A stretch of DNA of 64,000 nucleotides from Leptidea sinapis (taxonomy: Eukaryota; Arthropoda; Insecta; Lepidoptera; Pieridae), in NCBI RefSeq assembly GCF_905404315.1, contig NC_066311.1:3844001-3908000 (forward strand). Direction: 5' to 3'. A program made the position numbers and the translations under genes. Shown one piece after another: positions 21,775 to 33,782 of this stretch. The notes under the pieces are model-generated. The model was not told where the DNA came from. It was given only the letters and a program-made list of their open reading frames with translations, and searched no databases. The stretch's first letter is position 1; every line of letters starts with the position of its first letter.

Positions 21775-22126
21775 GGAAATGCTATGTTATTTTGGAACAT
21801 CTTGCAAATATGAATAACAAACGAGATAGTTCATGGGTGTGGTCATCCACAGACCAGGGTTATGCTAACAGGATATACTAATATATATTTACTCATCACC
21901 TACTGTCCTAAGCACACAATGAGCTCCTAATTGGCATGTTAAACCATGATGTAAGATTTGTAAATACACAAAATGGGGCAATGTATCCGGTTTGGAAATA
22001 AAAAAAAATGTTTAGCATTTTAGTTAGTACAATCTGAAGGACTTCCCTTTAAGGCCGCTATCCAAAGAAATCGCAAAAATAGCGCATAATTGAAACCATT
22101 TCTTGACAGTTTATATAAAGATTATC
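21775..22126. other. Unannotated stretch
   Basis: AT-rich. Possibly a decayed LINE tail before the A-run at about 22000. No gene seen. Confidence 0.3.
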
Positions 22127-22458
22127 TCTATATATAAAAATGAATTGCTGTTCGTTAGTCTCGCTAAAACTCGAACGGCTGGACCGATTTGGCAAATTTT
22201 GGTCTTGAATTATTTGTGGAAGTCCAGGGAAGGTTTAAAAGGTGAATAAATATGAAAATTCTCGAAAAAAATAAAATAAATATAAACATATAAATTTTTC
22301 CTTTGATGTGTCCCCCGTCGTTCAGAAAACAAATTGAAAGAATATTTTCAAATGATTTTACGAAATAATTCTTGATGTTATGGTATTAACAAATTCGTAA
22401 CAAAAAATATTATTTTATATATTATATTATACAGAACAACGTCTGTTGGGTCAGCTAG
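22127..22458 (+). mobile_element. Non-autonomous Helitron
   Basis: Starts TCTATATATAAAAATGAATT and ends AACGTCTGTTGGGTCAGCTA G. Same family as 9876, 27557 and 31268; shorter because of internal loss. Confidence 0.75.
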
Positions 22459-22959
22459 TATTTTATAATTTTTTTTCTTTAAATTTAAATAAGTTACATA
22501 CTTTCTTGTAAGAGATTATAGTATCTATATTTTATATACTTTACAAAATTCACCTTTTTACATACAGTTTATAACAGAGAGAACTAAAGGTTTATTTTAT
22601 ATAGTTTTAAAATTGTTGTATGAAACTATCCTTATATAAATAAATAAAAATAAAAAATAATTATATATATCTACACAATATGAGACGAAAATTAATTTGT
22701 TCTTTACATTTCTATTTTTTATAGACAGTGCGAAAAAAATCACTTAACTACGCCTAACTTTTACAATCTTAATCTTAATCATTCAATCTAAATAATAATT
22801 GTACACCAATACTATTTAACATGAAATAGTTTTATTTTATAAATAAAATTGTGTTATGTTTGTAATAAATTAAAGCTGCTTCTAAATCTGAATAAAAACT
22901 ATGGCGATCTTGTGCGGGGGAAGTAACCGAGCTCCTCTCAATTCCTCAAGGCCATCGGC
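22459..22959. other. AT-rich stretch
   Basis: Nothing recognised. Confidence 0.3.
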
Positions 22960-23800
22960 TCAGACCCCAGCCTTAAGGCGAAACGTAAGCAGAAAACACG
23001 CAAACATGGTGTTTTTTGACAAGTTTTGTGGTGAAAGTATAGCATTTCGAGCTATGAACTCTACTTAATCCTGTTACACATATCCTTAAGTCTTATTTGT
23101 AGGTTGCTAATGCTTGCTGTTGGTTATAGTTAACTCTGCCAAGCCTTTTTGAAGTACCACTTTTCTTTGAAGTTAAACAAGGTTTTTGGCATGGCGTGAC
23201 GCATTTTTTTGGTACTTCTCTCAGAAAAGTTATTCTTATAGCTTGTACTTTTTTGTGTAGGTTCATTTATTTATTTATAATAGACACACCAACAAGCTAT
23301 TCTAAACTCAACAAAAATAAGAAAAATATAAAACGAACATTATGAACAGAATAGCTTTATTTATTTATTTATTCAGATTAGTAGTGAATAACGAGGATTG
23401 TAAGCATATAAACTGTTTTCCACGCAAGAATTTTGAATATATTGGCTTTGTTACATAGATGGCGGGCCGGCAGCCGTGAACTCATATCGCTCAAGGTCGC
23501 TGGCATTTAGTGTCGCCTTAATTTGAAATTTGCACATTGATCAAGGGCTGATGTCAATTTAATAATGTATAAAGTCCCTTTTTTATCATCAGGATTTTCA
23601 GGATAAGCGATTTTTTTGTTCGAAACTCTTTGTCTCAAACAAACTAATACCTACATCGATTATGCGTCGATATTATCACCATTTATTGACTAAAACAGCA
23701 AAAATATATAATAGTTAAAAAACTAAAAGAAATACAAACTAAAAATTAGAATTATATATAAAAAAATATATTTTATTGTAAAAAAACGTGGGGTTTTTTG
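22960..23800 (-). repeat. Inverted duplication, minus copy
   Basis: Partner of 18600-20790. Shared blocks include CCTTGAGCGATATGA, GACACTAAATGCC, TTATCCTGAAAATCCTGAT and the GTGTTTT tract near 23010. At 23263-23385 this copy carries about 120 bp absent from the partner, bordered by AAATAAATAAAT on both sides. Confidence 0.6.
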
Positions 23801-23879
23801 GAACTCACTGGAGCTCTTTGTTATCTAACATACATAGATCAGTACGTACATACTATATAGGAAACTTGGTATTAATTTG

Positions 23880-23990
23880 AAGCGTGGCTGACTTTTTACG
23901 ACTTTTCAATCAAAATCGGTTACATGGACAATAGATTCGCTAATTCTTTTTCTACCTTGCTGTATCTCCGTTAGAGATCTGTAATATATC
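23880..23990 (-). repeat. Repeat family K
   Basis: Contains TTTTTACGACTTTTCAATCA and TATCTCCGTTAGAGAT. An inverted relative lies at 61735-61870. Confidence 0.45.
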
Positions 23991-24592
23991 TGTATATCAT
24001 ATTATGTTAATTAATTCTCTGCCACGTATTAATATTATTAGTTCCTTCCACTGCTATATTACTCTCCATTTTTGCTACCCATAAGCCGTCAATAATAAAT
24101 CATAATTTACAAAATGACATATGCTATGGGCCACGTGCCCATGTTGCGATAATATTGGGTGAGGTAATGAATAGGAAAACGTAATTCAAATCAATATTTT
24201 GACACAAGCCTATAATAACCTACACGCAATCCAAAATTACCTACAAACACGTGTTAGTCATTTCAAAAACAATATCACCCCGGCGGAAGTTAAATCGAAA
24301 ATTAATAATCGAATTCGCGGGTCATACCGTGAAATTACACTTTGACAGTACAACCGTTAATCAAATTTAAATTGCTTTCATTGATTAGCCTTATTACAAC
24401 GTGTTAAGGTCTAAAATATGTTTCTATATCTCCCCAGTCTTGGACAGATATGATTTTAATGACAGTTCCTATTTCGCGGTTACCTGTAATTTTATTGAGA
24501 GCTTTTCATTTGGATCACGCAATGCACCTGTAGGTATTAATTGGCTGTTCTTTGGTCATTAATTTTATGTTTATTAACTAAGTAGATATTTT

Positions 24593-24861
24593 ACCATTGG
24601 CTCCTTTGCACATGATGCCGCCTAGATCATGGGTACCGCAACGGTGCCAATTTCTGCCGTGAAGCAGTAATGTGGCGGGTCTGAAGGGCGCCGTAGCTAG
24701 TGAAATTACTGGGCAAATGAGACCTAACATCTTATGTTGCCGCTCAGAGTTTTGGATATTTCAAGAATCCCGAGGGGCACTCCATTGTAATGGACAGCGC
24801 GTATCAATTACCTTCACTTGAACGTCCTGCTCGTCTCGTCCCATACTGTCGCAAAAAAAAA
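24593..24861 (+). repeat. Family A repeat, diverged
   Basis: Retains CTCCTTTGCACATGATGCC, GGTACCGCAACGG and CGTCCTGCTCGTCTCGTCCC plus an A-run. Part of the middle is missing. Confidence 0.65.
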
Positions 24862-25054
24862 TATGCCAAGGAAGACGATGGTGCAAAACATTCCGCAGTC
24901 TATGTTAAAGTCAGCGTTACTGTTAACGTTAAATTTGACTTAAACCTTAACTTTAACAGCTAATATGATGCAACCCAACCTAAAAAACGCAACAATTCAA
25001 AATCTTCAGTCCTTATCGATTTTCAAACCTAATTTGATAAATATTAGTACCTGG

Positions 25055-25225
25055 ACGACCGTGCCTTGCTCGGATTTTTAAGAGTGTACAAAACAACCAA
25101 AAAAAAATAATAGGACATCTGGATTCGAACCGGGGTCTTCTGCGATCACCCAATGTCCCATCTGAGCTATTATAGTCTTATATATAGTGGCGAAATTTAC
25201 CTTTGTATTCTAATGTTATTGTAGC
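25055..25225 (-). repeat. tRNA-derived SINE (family S1)
   Basis: On the minus strand, box A (TAGCTCAGATGGGACA) and box B (GGTTCGAATCC) are spaced as in a tRNA. A T-run and a shared 3' body (AAATCCGAGCAAGGCA) follow. The second copy is at 50040-50215, including the same 5' leader GGTAAATTTCGCCACTATAT. Confidence 0.7.
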
Positions 25226-27556
25226 TGTTTCTCATTCAAACATGGATAAAACCATTTTTTTTTTAAATTGAAACCTAGCTAGATAGTTTTTTCTCCCCCG
25301 AAACTACCTGTATACTAAATTTCATTAAAATCGTTGGAGCAGTTGCCTATATATATATATATATACAAGAATTGCTCGTTTAAAGATATAAGATAACGGA
25401 ACTCAATACTAATTATACAAAAACCCTAAAATTATACAATAACTTGGGAGTGTTTTGAAAATAAAACACCATTAGCTATGTTATCGTCAGGGTCGCTTTA
25501 GAACATGCAAAAATGGGTCGGTTTTTGAAAAAATAGCAACAACAATAAAGCTCTCAAGAAGTGCACAATATTCGCTTTGATCTTTTGAAGTGAGCTTTTG
25601 AGATGCCGGAAATGAACACAATAAGCACTTACACCGCACCTTCCGGTACAATCACTCACAAAATTGTTAAATTAAAACACCTGTCGTTACCGCAAAGATA
25701 ATCTTTATTTACAATAAAACAATGCTTATAATTAACTGTTCAAAATTGTTGTGGCTGATTTTTCAGTTCACAGATTTCGGACTAGTTCCACTAGTAGCTT
25801 CACTTTTGATTTTTTAACAGTCGGATAAGAGTTATTTGTTGAATATAACCCCCATCGGAGCAATATCTTCTACCTCTTTCAACCTCAAATGAGGCTAATC
25901 CACGTGTATATATCATATGTAATACGGAGTAGACGCCTTTTCGACGTTGGCCAACCGCGTACTAATTATGGCAGACATACTGTTTCTGCACAGGATAGTA
26001 AATTTATACGAAAAAAAATTAAAGATATTGACATTTTTTCATCACCCGTAATAAATTTATTAACTCAGTGATCGAGCACATGTCCCAAGCTGAGAACGAT
26101 GCCCATTAGACTGAACACTACACACTACTCACAACCCATAACACTCTCACATAGTCATACACACTATACACATATCTATTTAATAATTATGAATCACAAG
26201 CACACATTATTCAGGACTTCTTCTTCTTTTTTTTATATAATTATCATTTATTTGTCAGCGTTATTATTTCATTATAATTTAATCTGCCAAACTATGTTAA
26301 AGGCAATACATGTAAATAGTTTATAGTATTTAATCTGTAGAATAGAAATGCTGTAAAGTTTGCTTAAAATAAATAAATGAAATATTGTGTTGGAATAAAT
26401 GCTGTTTAATTATATTAAATCTTTTGCCTTTAATTTTTTTTTGTCTGTCTAGTCATAATATTATTAATTATTTTCTTATTTAGTTATTATTTAATTGATA
26501 AAATATATAAATAATAATTGCATAATGGATCATTATTGGCTTCTACCAAATTAGTATTAATATGGCACTATTTGTGTTTTGTCGAATTTGGGTAAAACAC
26601 TAGGACACAGAAAAATTCGTAGCTTTTTATTTTCATTAAATAATTTTATTCTTTAATCACTATAATATTTTAATATTTTTTTTTGTTATTTATTGCAATT
26701 AAGAACTCGGCTTCCATGAGACACCTGTATAGTATATTTATAGTTTAAATTATATTTTAAAGTAGTATTACTTTAAAATATAATTTCATTCCTAATAATA
26801 TTTAAAATAGAACAGAACGCCTACTTCAAGTAAATTATCAAATTCTCTGATTGTCACAATATGAATAGCATAGTTTTATTGTCATTCACAAGAAGTATTT
26901 TTATACTAAACTTCACGAAATTGTATTAAAAAAATAATGCGGCAATGTGTAGGAAGCTATAATCGCATTTCGGCACACCTGTCTGATAGTTTGTGGTTTT
27001 ATTTAGAGGTTTATGCGGGTCGAAAAGATGTTTTTAACACATTTGCTCAAACAGTAAGCTTTACCATAAGTGTTTAGCGTGAGTGAGTGAGTGATTACTA
27101 CACTATTGTAGCTGGATTAAAATGTATTTAATTGATTTCCTTTCGTTGTTATTTATTTTGGAAATGTATTAAAAACGTCGTTAGATGCACTTGTCCTTAT
27201 TGTTGACCCGCCTTCGGGTTGGTTTACGAATAATTCAGAACTTTTATCGAAATATGATAACATTAATAATATTACACTGAATTTTTATTTTTAAAGATGT
27301 ATGATATAAATAATATACGAAGAAAAGAGATCATCTAGATCTTCAATTTTGTTAACTGGTTGTTTGCTATTTAGTATAATTATATTAAATATTAAGTGTA
27401 CTCAGTGAAACTGTTTAAGGAGGCATCCTTATGTCCTTATTTCTATTTTTACGATATCTTTTTTATGTTTAAGGATGTATCTGTATTTGTTTCCAAATAA
27501 CAAAACTCATTTTAACGGCAATTATATTTAACATTTTGTTTCAATATAGAAAGACA
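25226..27556. other. Long AT-rich stretch, no gene recognised
   Basis: Reading frames here are short and low-complexity. An 18-bp perfect inverted repeat is at 26747-26786. No repeat family of the window was found in it. Confidence 0.35.
26747..26786. repeat. Perfect inverted repeat, 18-bp arms
   Basis: Arms 26747-26764 and 26769-26786 (TACTTTAAAATATAATTT) around a 4-base loop. AT-only composition makes chance or cruciform-prone origin likely. Confidence 0.55.
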
Positions 27557-27924
27557 TCTGTATATATAAAAATGAATTGCTGTTCGTTAGTCTCGCTAAA
27601 ACTCGAGAGCGGCTGGACCGATTTGGCTAATTTTGGTCTTGAATTAAGTCCAGAGAAGGTTTAAAAGGTGAATAAATAGGAAAATGCTGCTAAATTAAAT
27701 AAAAACAACAAATTTGTTTTTCCTTTGATGTGTCCATACATAATTTTTATGAGAGAATTTACTGACGCACGGTTTGACAGTTCTGCTGTGAAACAATTTC
27801 ATTACGACAGCAGGGTGCATATTTTACAAAGTAATTTTAGATGTTATGATATATTATTGACAAATTCATATAAAAACATTATTTTATTTATTATATACAT
27901 AACAACGTCTGTCGGGTCAGCTAG
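27557..27924 (+). mobile_element. Non-autonomous Helitron
   Basis: Starts TCTGTATATATAAAAATGAA and ends AACGTCTGTCGGGTCAGCTA G. It contains the GACGCACGGTTTGACAGTTC block shared with copies at 2113, 10317 and 31268. Confidence 0.75.
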
Positions 27925-27944
27925 TAATAAATATAAATGCTATA

Positions 27945-28062
27945 AATATACAAGTCGAGATCGCCGGAATACGTTTGGAATAGGGCAGCGCAGAAACGAT
28001 CGTCGTGGAGATTTTTGGGGAGGCCTTTGTCCAGCAGTGGACGTCTTCCCGGTGATGATTAT
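27945..28062 (+). pseudogene. RTE-type LINE C-terminal remnant
   Basis: Reads SRSPEYVWNRAAQKRSSWR and GRPLSSSGRLPGDDYD across frames, matching the RTE-class ending also found inverted at 28993-29105 and 50470-50790. Confidence 0.5.
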
Positions 28063-28084
28063 GACACAAAATATGGTAAAAGTA

Positions 28085-28237
28085 TAGGATTTTAAATCTT
28101 ATGTTTCAAGATAACGAGCACAATCGCATCGTTAAAATTTTTTTTGCTTGAAAAAAATCCTATGACGCACTTTATTGTAATGGGCAGGGAAGTTCATTCG
28201 GAATTAAAATCAGGTGATCGTCTTGTCACTTCATCTG
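28085..28237 (+). repeat. Family A repeat, heavily degraded 3' part
   Basis: Recognisable only by CTTATGTTTCAAG, ATTGTAATGGGCAGGG and GATCGTCTTGTC in the correct order. Confidence 0.4.
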
Positions 28238-28510
28238 ATGAAAACACAGGTATTTCTTATTTTATCCTGCCTTATTTATTATATTATACTTGATACAAAT
28301 TAAGATAAATATTTAATAAACCAACAACATTTTCAACACGAGTGTACTTCTCGCCTACCTGTAAGCTTTCGGAAGTAGTATTGTCTCACGCCCTAGTCCC
28401 GTCTGGTACACTAATGCCATTTTTTTCCCTTATTTATTACTGGGAAAAATATATGTGCTTATGTATTTGATTTTATCATTGACAAGATTTTTATTGATGT
28501 AGGCATTACT

Positions 28511-28876
28511 AATGATTTATGTTTTCTTTACTGTTAATTCCGCTAATATTTGTTTTTAAACAATTCGACACGTGTTTCGCCTCTACACGAGGCATCCTCA
28601 GGACGTGTTGAGGCGAATTTACTAGTAAGGTTTGAATCAAATATGTTTTGATGTCCCGTGTCGCCCCACATTTCCTTAACACCCCATGTTATTCAAATGA
28701 TTTGAGATTTCTTTAGTGTTAATACCGCCAATATTTGACTTTAAACAATTCGACACGTGCCTGATTTTGGCGAGACAACACGTCCTGAGGATGCCTCGTG
28801 TAGAGGCGAAACACGTGTCGAATTGTTTAAAAACAAATATTGGCGGAATTAACACTAAAGAAAACTTAAATCATTT
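28511..28876. mobile_element. TIR element family X, with partial internal duplication
   Basis: Inverted ends AATGATTTATGTTTTC...GTTAATTCCGC and the matching GCGGAATTAACACTAAAGAA to AAATCATT. A third, inner copy of the terminal block sits at about 28695-28760. The arms contain GACACGTGTTTCGCCTCTAC. No coding content. Confidence 0.7.
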
Positions 28877-28992
28877 GTATTGACAAGATAATAAATATTA
28901 AAGAAGGTAGGCGGTTTGAGAGCGTGAATATATACGGCCTTACAAATAAAATTGGCATAAAGTTATATTTGAGAATAAACCAAGAATTAACT

Positions 28993-29105
28993 TCACCATC
29001 ATCATCAGCCGGAAGACGTCCACTGCTGGACAAAGGCCTCCTCCAAAGTTTTCAACTACGATCGGTCCTGCGCTGCCCTCATCCAACGTATTCCGAATAT
29101 ATTAA
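28993..29105 (-). pseudogene. RTE-type LINE C-terminal remnant
   Basis: The minus strand reads GIRWMRAAQDRS, a stop, then EEAFVQQWTSSG in one frame, the characteristic end of RTE ORF2. Confidence 0.6.
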
Positions 29106-29194
29106 TATGCTTACAAATGGATAATTTATTGTTTATTACTTTTTATGAAATAATTTATATTATTTAAACACGATTCATATATTGGATGCAGCAC

Positions 29195-29415
29195 CTTACA
29201 AGATAATTTTGTTAGGTATATTACAGCCATTGTAAAATACTCTATTTCATTGAAAATAGTGGCCGTTGACCTTCTTGTATGTTCTTCACACGGGCTTTCC
29301 TCTTTTCGAACATATGGTAGATTCAGTCATTTAAAAGATGTATTTATAGTGACTATTCTAAAACGCTTAATTTAAGCCTGATTGAATGAAGTTTTTTTGA
29401 CTTTGATTGGTTTAT
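29195..29415 (+). repeat. LINE 3'-end repeat (family L)
   Basis: Contains CTTCTTGTATGTTCTTC and ends in a TTTGACTTTGATT tail. The sister copy is at 50240-50450. Confidence 0.5.
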
Positions 29416-29677
29416 TCTTACGGTAGATATGTTTTATGACATAAGGACCTAATAAGGACCACTGTACCTACCTTACTTATAACTAATGCCGCAATTGTTA
29501 TAAATCCGAACAAACCAATCATTTATTATCAGTTATAACTTTATACCAAGTATATTTCTAAAGTCGATAAAAAAATTTTCACGTCAATTGGACAAAAATA
29601 AGTTTCTGGTACAACAATATCACTTCCGCTGTTTCGATTAATACTAAATCACTACCTACTTATTAACTGGTGGCCAT

Positions 29678-29720
29678 CATCACCTCATAGGTGACTTATA
29701 ATCTAACCTATGAGGTGATG
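29678..29720. repeat. Perfect 15-bp inverted repeat
   Basis: Arms CATCACCTCATAGGT (29678-29692) and ACCTATGAGGTGATG (29706-29720) around a 13-base loop. The pairing does not extend beyond the arms. Confidence 0.7.
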
Positions 29721-30061
29721 TGTTCAACGCGGCTAAGTCACTTCTAGTACATTCTTCGTTTGATTTCAATGGGAATTCCTAATTGTAAGTACGATCTTTT
29801 GCAACACCGAGGAATTACAAGAGTGAAGTTGAGATTTTTGGAGAAAGTCAATGTAACCGAATTACTTGGCTGTCCGTATGGACAGAAAGACAGATACACG
29901 CTCCGTACAAACGGCTGTCCGCCAGTTGCAGTAAGTATATTTAAAGTTGATGTTTCATTACGGCCTTTTTCAATAACCTATCTACCCTTAGTTTTACTTA
30001 GGGAAACATTGCTGTCACCGTTTAATGACAAAATCTTATCTATCCATAGTTATGTCCAATA

Positions 30062-30407
30062 TCTATACTATATATTATAATATTATAAAGCTGCAGTGTT
30101 TGTTTGAACGCGCTAATCTCTGGTACTACTGGTCCGATTTGAATGATTCTTTCAGTGTTGGGTAGTCCATTTATCGAGGAAGGCTATAGGCTATGTTTAT
30201 TTTCCAAATTAGGGATCCGTAATAAAATTGCTATTTTGTAACACAAGGTGTAAAATCGAAAACCTATTTTTGCGTGCGCTGCAAAAACTATTGACAATAG
30301 AACAAAATGATGTACAGGCTTATAATATAGGCAATATTTTATTACTTATAAAACTATCGCGTGAATTATACTTTATATGGCAAAACAACGTTTGCCGAGT
30401 CAGCTAG
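30062..30407 (+). mobile_element. Lep1-type non-autonomous Helitron
   Basis: Starts TCTATACTATATATTATAAT and ends AACGTTTGCCGAGTCAGCTA G. Reverse-orientation sister of 8436-8796, but with the microsatellite reduced to almost nothing. Confidence 0.8.
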
Positions 30408-30987
30408 TATATTATATAGTCCAATGCTATAAAAGGATGGATTTGTCTACGTCTAGTAAGTTAAACTAAGGATAGATAGATTATTGAAAACGGCCGTATA
30501 TCACATGCTATCTTTGACTATCAAAATGAAAAAGAAAATTACGGAATTATATATAATGAAACATTAACTTTAAGGATGCTTTCTGAAACTTTCGGTGTAT
30601 CTGATAAGCCACGGTAGTAAAACAACTGAACTTTTAGAGTGTGTATTAGGTACTATTAGGTACATACCGTATAACAAACAAGATGGCAGATTCAATAATG
30701 TTTATAAAAAAGATATTCGTTTACAAAACTACATAACTTACGATGCAACGGATTCTTCAGGCCGGCTTTAAAAGATTTAATTGGTTTAGATTTTAAAGTG
30801 TTTTACATTTTTCGGCAGTCTGTGAAAGAAGATTCATTGGAGCGGCGCTGTGAATGAAAATCAAAACACAATAATGCTTATATTGCATATTACTTGCAGT
30901 ACTCCTTTACGGCAGAAAAAGACGCCTAGCTGGTATCCAGGGCTAAGCAGCGTCCCACAGCACACTGGTATAAAGTTTTGAATATAA
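30408..30987. other. Unannotated stretch
   Basis: No gene or repeat boundary recognised. Confidence 0.3.
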
Positions 30988-31702
30988 TATGTGTGTTACG
31001 AAATTTAAAAGAATTGTTTAAAAACGTTTGTTTGGGAAATGTTATTATAGCATAAACGATTTTCTTAATTTTACGGACTGGGAATAAAGCGAATACCCTC
31101 AGGCTCTTTAATTATAAATGTTTATTGTACGATATCACATTGTAATACATATTTTATAGTAAAAAAAAAGCCCGCTGAGTTTCTTGCGCCCATTCTTCTC
31201 AGGTCTGAGGCAGTCTCTTTTGAATGGGTGGTAGTTTTTGACGCTCAATAAGTGATTTTAAATCCTATCTATATATATAAAAATGAATTGCTGTCCGTTA
31301 GTCTCGCTAAAACTCGAGAACGGCTGAACCGATTTGGCTAATTTTGTTCTTGAATTATTTGTGGAAGTCCAGGGAAGGTTTAAAAGGTGAATAAATATGA
31401 AAGTGTTCGGAATTAAATAAAAACAACAATTTTGTCTTCAAATGTCTTGTCAATTTTTCCTTTGATGTATCCCCCGTCGTCCGATATTTGTTTTTATTTT
31501 TTCTATGAGAGAATTTATTGACGCACGGTTTGACAGTCCTGCTGTGAAACAATTTAATTAAAACAACAGGGTGCATATTTTACGAAATTATTCTTGATGA
31601 TATGAAATATTATTGACAAATTAATAAAAAACATTATTTTATTTATTATATACAGAACAACGTCTGTCCGGTCAATCAGTTTTGGATAAAAATATTTGAA
31701 TT
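30988..31702 (+). mobile_element. Family C LINE 3' end interrupted by a Helitron
   Basis: 30988-31267 is the 3' UTR seen intact at 17985-18275. The tail resumes at 31680 with TTTTGGATAAAAATATTTGA. The Helitron at 31268-31679 lies between. Confidence 0.8.
31268..31679 (+). mobile_element. Non-autonomous Helitron inserted in a LINE tail
   Basis: Starts TCTATATATATAAAAATGAA and ends GTCTGTCCGGTCAATCAG. The host is CCTA before it and TTTTG after it; the intact LINE at 18263 reads CCTATTTTG, so the insertion lies between A and T with no duplication. The minus frame at 31355-31576 is not a gene. Confidence 0.85.
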
Positions 31703-32295
31703 TGAAAATAAGTATAATATGACGTATTATGTCTACACAAAATTGGCTGCATTTAGATCATAGATGACTAGTTTATGTAACCAAACCGGGGCTAATAATA
31801 GTTGGTACGTGCTCGAACTGTGCCATATTAGGAAATGGCCGGATATTCGATCGCTGAATGTCAATCGATCATGAGTCGGCAATATATCACACATTGTATG
31901 CGCACACGCACCATGGAAACGCACCTTGGAAAGGTGTTTAGCGCATCTGTAAATAATCCTTTCAATGTGATGTTCACAAAATTCGGGTTTAAATGATTTA
32001 CTTGTGGATATTTTGTAAGGGATGAATTATATACAATTTCTAATATGCACAGGAGTCGAGAGGTAGTTTGAGTATTACCGATCTTTTTGAAAGAAAGTTT
32101 TATTATTGCTTGCTGTATTGAAAAGAAGTAACTTAAGTATCATGCTCAAAGTAACATTTAACAAAGTAATTAATAAAATAAGGTCAAAAAAGACACCTAC
32201 ATATTTCCACTTCGGAACTAGTTGAGCTTTTATGAAAAGAAGTAGCAAGAAACTTATTGCTACTATTAAATGCATGTTTACAGCTCATCATTTTA
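31703..32295. other. Unannotated stretch
   Basis: Nothing recognised. The minus frames here lack known domains. Confidence 0.3.
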
Positions 32296-33016
32296 ATTAC
32301 AAGAATTAGTCTCCGCTGCGCTCGAACTAGATACCGCAGACGTAGTCGCAAAGTGCGGCAATTAATATTACGCCCAAGTGGGCGTACTCAAACCAGTATT
32401 TCACCTTCGCACGACACGCCACAAGTTAGGATAGCATCCCCACCATCTGGATGTGTGGCGGTCCTCCACAGTGCGGTTTTCAAGAAGCTTTCTCCCTCGT
32501 ACTACAAAGCTGTGGAATGAGCTTCCTTGTGCGGTGTTTCCGGGACGATACGACATGGGTACCTTCAAAAAAAGCGCGTACACCTTCCTTAAAGGCCGGC
32601 AACGCTCTTGTGATTCCTCTGGTGTTGCAAGAGAATGTAGGCGGCGGTGATCACTTAACACCAGGTGACCCGTACGCTCGTTTGTCCTCCTATTCCATAA
32701 AAAAAAAAGTCTGTGTGTCGTTGACGTGCCATACTTTGCTAATTACTGAAACTAAAATACCGTATCGAGTAGAAAAACTTTGTAATACTACAAGAAATAA
32801 AAGTGACACTGGGATCACATAATTATCATGAGTAAGTATTTTGTATTTTATAAATTTCAATGTAAAATAACACGAAGCGTATGTTATAAAATTTGAAAGA
32901 TGCCATTGAGTGTCAAGATGCCACGCACACAAGCATCTAATAGTTGCCGTAATAAAAAAGCTATTGTTCTTAGGTAGTGCGATATCTAGTGGGAGCGCAG
33001 AGGAGACCAATCCTTA
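32296..33016. mobile_element. TIR element family H interrupted by a LINE end
   Basis: Left end GTCTCCGCTGCGCTCGAACT and right end GGGAGCGCAGAGGAGACCAA. The interior after 32709 (CTTTGCTAATTACTGAAACT onward) matches the copy at 37356. The LINE fragment 32394-32708 splits it. Confidence 0.7.
32394..32708 (+). mobile_element. Jockey-like LINE 3' end (family B) nested in element H
   Basis: The plus strand encodes HKLG-like then DVWRSSTVRFSRSFLPRTTK and YDMGTFKKSAYTFLKGRQR, then a 3' UTR and A-run. It is the best-preserved B copy with the one at 47030. Confidence 0.7.
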
Positions 33017-33782
33017 ATCTAAATACAAATTGTTGAAGCGATCCAACAAAAATAATCGAATGTCATGATAATATAAACATGTTGTAATGTCTGGTCAACA
33101 TCAGAAAAAATAACGTTAATTTTTAACAAATAATTTGTAACATAGGATATTTAAACACTTTGATTAATGTTGATAGTAAAAATAAATTTTTACTTAATGT
33201 GTATATCTACTAGTTAGTCAAATAAATTGATAACTTTTTAGTTATGAGTAAGGTAGGTACGTTTGTCCTTATTACGTACTTATGTTATCTATCATATCTA
33301 TAGTCACTATCAAATTCAACTTTTAGAAAATTATCATATCATTTTAATATACATATGCAAGTATAGCAGAAATTAAAATAGTCGCTTGAATTATTCGCTC
33401 AATATTTATCAAAATTTGATTTAAAAGTGTCAGAAATTTTAGACGCATGTTAAATTCGAAACACAAAGTTACAATAAATTTCTAAGAAGGTTTCAATGCT
33501 GCTTATATCTCGCGTTCCCAGTTCCACATATGTTGCGAAATTTAGACGAATTCACAAAATGCAAACCCTTTGCGACAGATGCCAGTTAACAATGTATAAC
33601 ACCGCCTATTGTGTATCGAGAAATGACATACTTAGTGTGGATAAGACTATATTATACGTATTCGGTTATATTTTAAAGGAGCGAGGTTGTTTCATTATAT
33701 CCGAGCCGTAGTAGGATAGGAACTGACTACCGATTTATATTATAGGTACTTAAGAACAAGTATGTAGAAATAAAACAAAATT
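33017..33782. other. AT-rich stretch
   Basis: No feature recognised. The plus frame at 33496-33711 has no known domain. Confidence 0.3.

Noticed and set aside
26099..26326. 75-codon plus frame with hydrophobic stretch
   Set aside because: Low-complexity histidine/threonine- and isoleucine-rich translation of AT-rich DNA; no support.
27725..28087. 120-codon plus frame as a host gene
   Set aside because: It runs from a Helitron into an RTE remnant; no single protein is encoded.
29760..30080. 106-codon plus frame
   Set aside because: No recognisable domain, no splice or codon support, ends in AT-rich DNA next to a Helitron.
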